DNA of 64,000 nucleotides from UBA6522 sp965237785. Lineage in GTDB: Bacteria; Pseudomonadota; Gammaproteobacteria; Steroidobacterales; Rariloculaceae. A program made the translations under genes and the position numbers. The notes below the pieces were generated by a model, which did no database searches, was not told the DNA's origin, and saw nothing but the letters and a program-made list of their open reading frames with translations. Below, one piece after another: positions 63,302-64,000 of this stretch (position 1 is its first letter; every line of letters starts with the position of its first letter). The stretch is from NCBI GenBank assembly GCA_965237785.1, contig OZ250159.1, positions 3,038,001-3,102,000 of the forward strand, given 5' to 3'.

Positions 63302-63420
63302 TGTTCCTGCTGGACACGAACGTCGTCTCGGAACTGCGCAAGGTCGGCGACGGCACGGGCAACCGAACCGATTTCGAAGCCACGGGCGTGGCGTTCATCG
63401 ACCCCTGGGCCGAAAATTGA
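63301..63420 (+). pseudogene. VapC/FitB-type PIN toxin, core deleted in frame
   Basis: Only 39 codons: MFLLDTNVVSELRKVGDGTG (N-terminal strand, first Asp) is joined directly to NRTDFEATGVAFIDPWAEN (the C-terminal end of FitB-like toxins). About 90-100 central residues with the other catalytic acids are gone, in frame. The antitoxin remains intact. Confidence 0.75.
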
Positions 63421-63476
63421 AGGCCTGACACCTCCATCAAAACCGGTAACCCTCGCTTCTGCAAGCCAGTGTCAGA

Positions 63477-63905
63477 TCAGATCGGAACTTCTACACCGTA
63501 GTCAGGATCGGGCATCGACGGAACCTCCTCAATCGCATCGACATATTCCTTCGGTAGCCCGAGTTCACGGCCCCCGGCGAGCACGCATGCCTTGTAGCCA
63601 TCAAAGGGCGGGAGATCAAGCTTTACATACTCCGGCTCCGCAAGGTATAGATCGGCCTCAACGACCCGTCCATCAAGCATCGTCCGGACCGTTGCGCGCC
63701 GGTACCCGGGACCTTCCAACTCATCCATCCTGACGATCTGATCCTCGGTCAACCGATAAATCGCCCCCCACACCCTGTCGTTCGGATCGCTCGTGCGATA
63801 CGCATCGCACTTCCCCGAATGATCGACGACGCTTTCCTTGTGAAATCGGAATAGTCTGAAGCGACGAGGGCTGCGTACAAGGCGTACGCTACATGGCATT
63901 CTCAC
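63477..63905 (-). CDS. Gamma-glutamylcyclotransferase-like protein, N-terminus missing
   Basis: About 135-142 residues matching GGCT-like proteins: FRFHKESVVDHSGKCDAYRT, VWGAIYRLTEDQIVRMDELE (with the catalytic Glu in DELEG), 'PPFDGYKACVLAGGRELGLP'. The usual start with the substrate loop YFAYGSN is absent and replaced by MRMPCSVRLVRSPRRFRLF, so the gene is 5' truncated. The start may be GTG 63905 or ATG 63899. Activity is doubtful. Confidence 0.7.
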   Translation of the reverse strand: MRMPCSVRLVRSPRRFRLFRFHKESVVDHSGKCDAYRTSDPNDRVWGAIYRLTEDQIVRMDELEGPGYRRATVRTMLDGRVVEADLYLAEPEYVKLDLPPFDGYKACVLAGGRELGLPKEYVDAIEEVPSMPDPDYGVEVPI

Positions 63906-63950
63906 GCGTGTGCCTTTGCATGCCCTACAGTGTAGTTATATTCTTAAGGG

Positions 63951-64000
63951 ATGAGCGATCTCCGGTTTGATTGGGACCAACGAAAGAACCTGTCCAATCA
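63951..64000 (+). CDS. brnT: BrnT-type toxin, start only (runs off window)
   Basis: The first 16-17 codons read MSDLRFDWDQRKNLSNQ, the start of BrnT RNase toxins (F-x-W-D-x-x-K-N). A TATATT box and an AAGGG ribosome site lie directly upstream. The rest, and the expected BrnA antitoxin, are beyond the window. Confidence 0.65.
   Translation, partial: MSDLRFDWDQRKNLSN

Overview
The window looks like a chromosomal defence and mobile-element island of a moderately high-GC member of the Pseudomonadota (gammaproteobacterial in flavour, species not recognisable). No rRNA, tRNA or CRISPR array was seen. The only ordinary chromosomal genes are an M16 peptidase pair at the left end, a decayed sulfoacetaldehyde acetyltransferase gene (xsc) near 60-61.6 kb and a gamma-glutamylcyclotransferase-like gene near 63.7 kb. 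The rest is toxin-antitoxin modules, phage-defence genes, insertion sequences and many broken or partly duplicated copies of the same genes.

Left arm (0.2-8.8 kb): an NYN-domain fragment, the M16 pair, HigBA, a 5'-truncated Fic protein, HipBA with palindromic operators, then a small protein coupled to a second Fic protein. Between 9.07 and 17.4 kb two direct copies of a decayed lipase gene, exactly 7.5 kb apart, bracket the most interesting locus. A ubiquitin-like/E2 fusion, a JAMM-E1 fusion and a DUF6527 protein are transcribed rightwards. A sigma factor, an unknown protein, a proteasome/HslV-like Ntn-hydrolase and a lipoprotein are transcribed leftwards from the same intergenic region. Together they look like a bacterial ubiquitination-like (Bub-type) conjugation system with its own candidate protease and sigma factor.

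Middle (17.9-31.8 kb): an AbiL/RloAB-type ATPase plus Toprim-like pair; three copies of a methyltransferase-HNH gene (one intact, one lacking the HNH part and split by an 899-bp insertion, one truncated); a SLOG-antitoxin fusion coupled to a phosphoribosyltransferase; a short type II CBASS (CD-NTase, E2, 2TM-SAVED); and a divergent XRE-ImmA regulator with a PIN partner. From 32.0 to 40.5 kb two identical inverted IS630 copies flank an HNH gene split by one of them, a DUF429-HIT/HNH operon, an IS256 remnant, and an AT-richer operon of a membrane protein, a nucleotidyltransferase and a 2H phosphoesterase into whose first stop codon the other IS630 copy inserted.

Right arm (41.2-64 kb): an ISNCY-type element, a fragment of a NERD-helicase, an operon of an unknown protein, a SNF2 helicase and an HNH nuclease, the sce7726/sce7725 pair, an IS256 fragment, an intact NERD-helicase with a coupled small protein, a DUF6516/HTH toxin-antitoxin pair, an HD hydrolase plus minimal nucleotidyltransferase (with a damaged second copy), a second XRE-ImmA/PIN module with a broken PIN, the xsc pseudogene, a Phd/VapC pair whose toxin has lost its core, and the start of a BrnT toxin at the window edge. 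Two themes recur: turnover of defence modules by duplication, and clean internal deletions that remove catalytic cores while leaving both gene ends.
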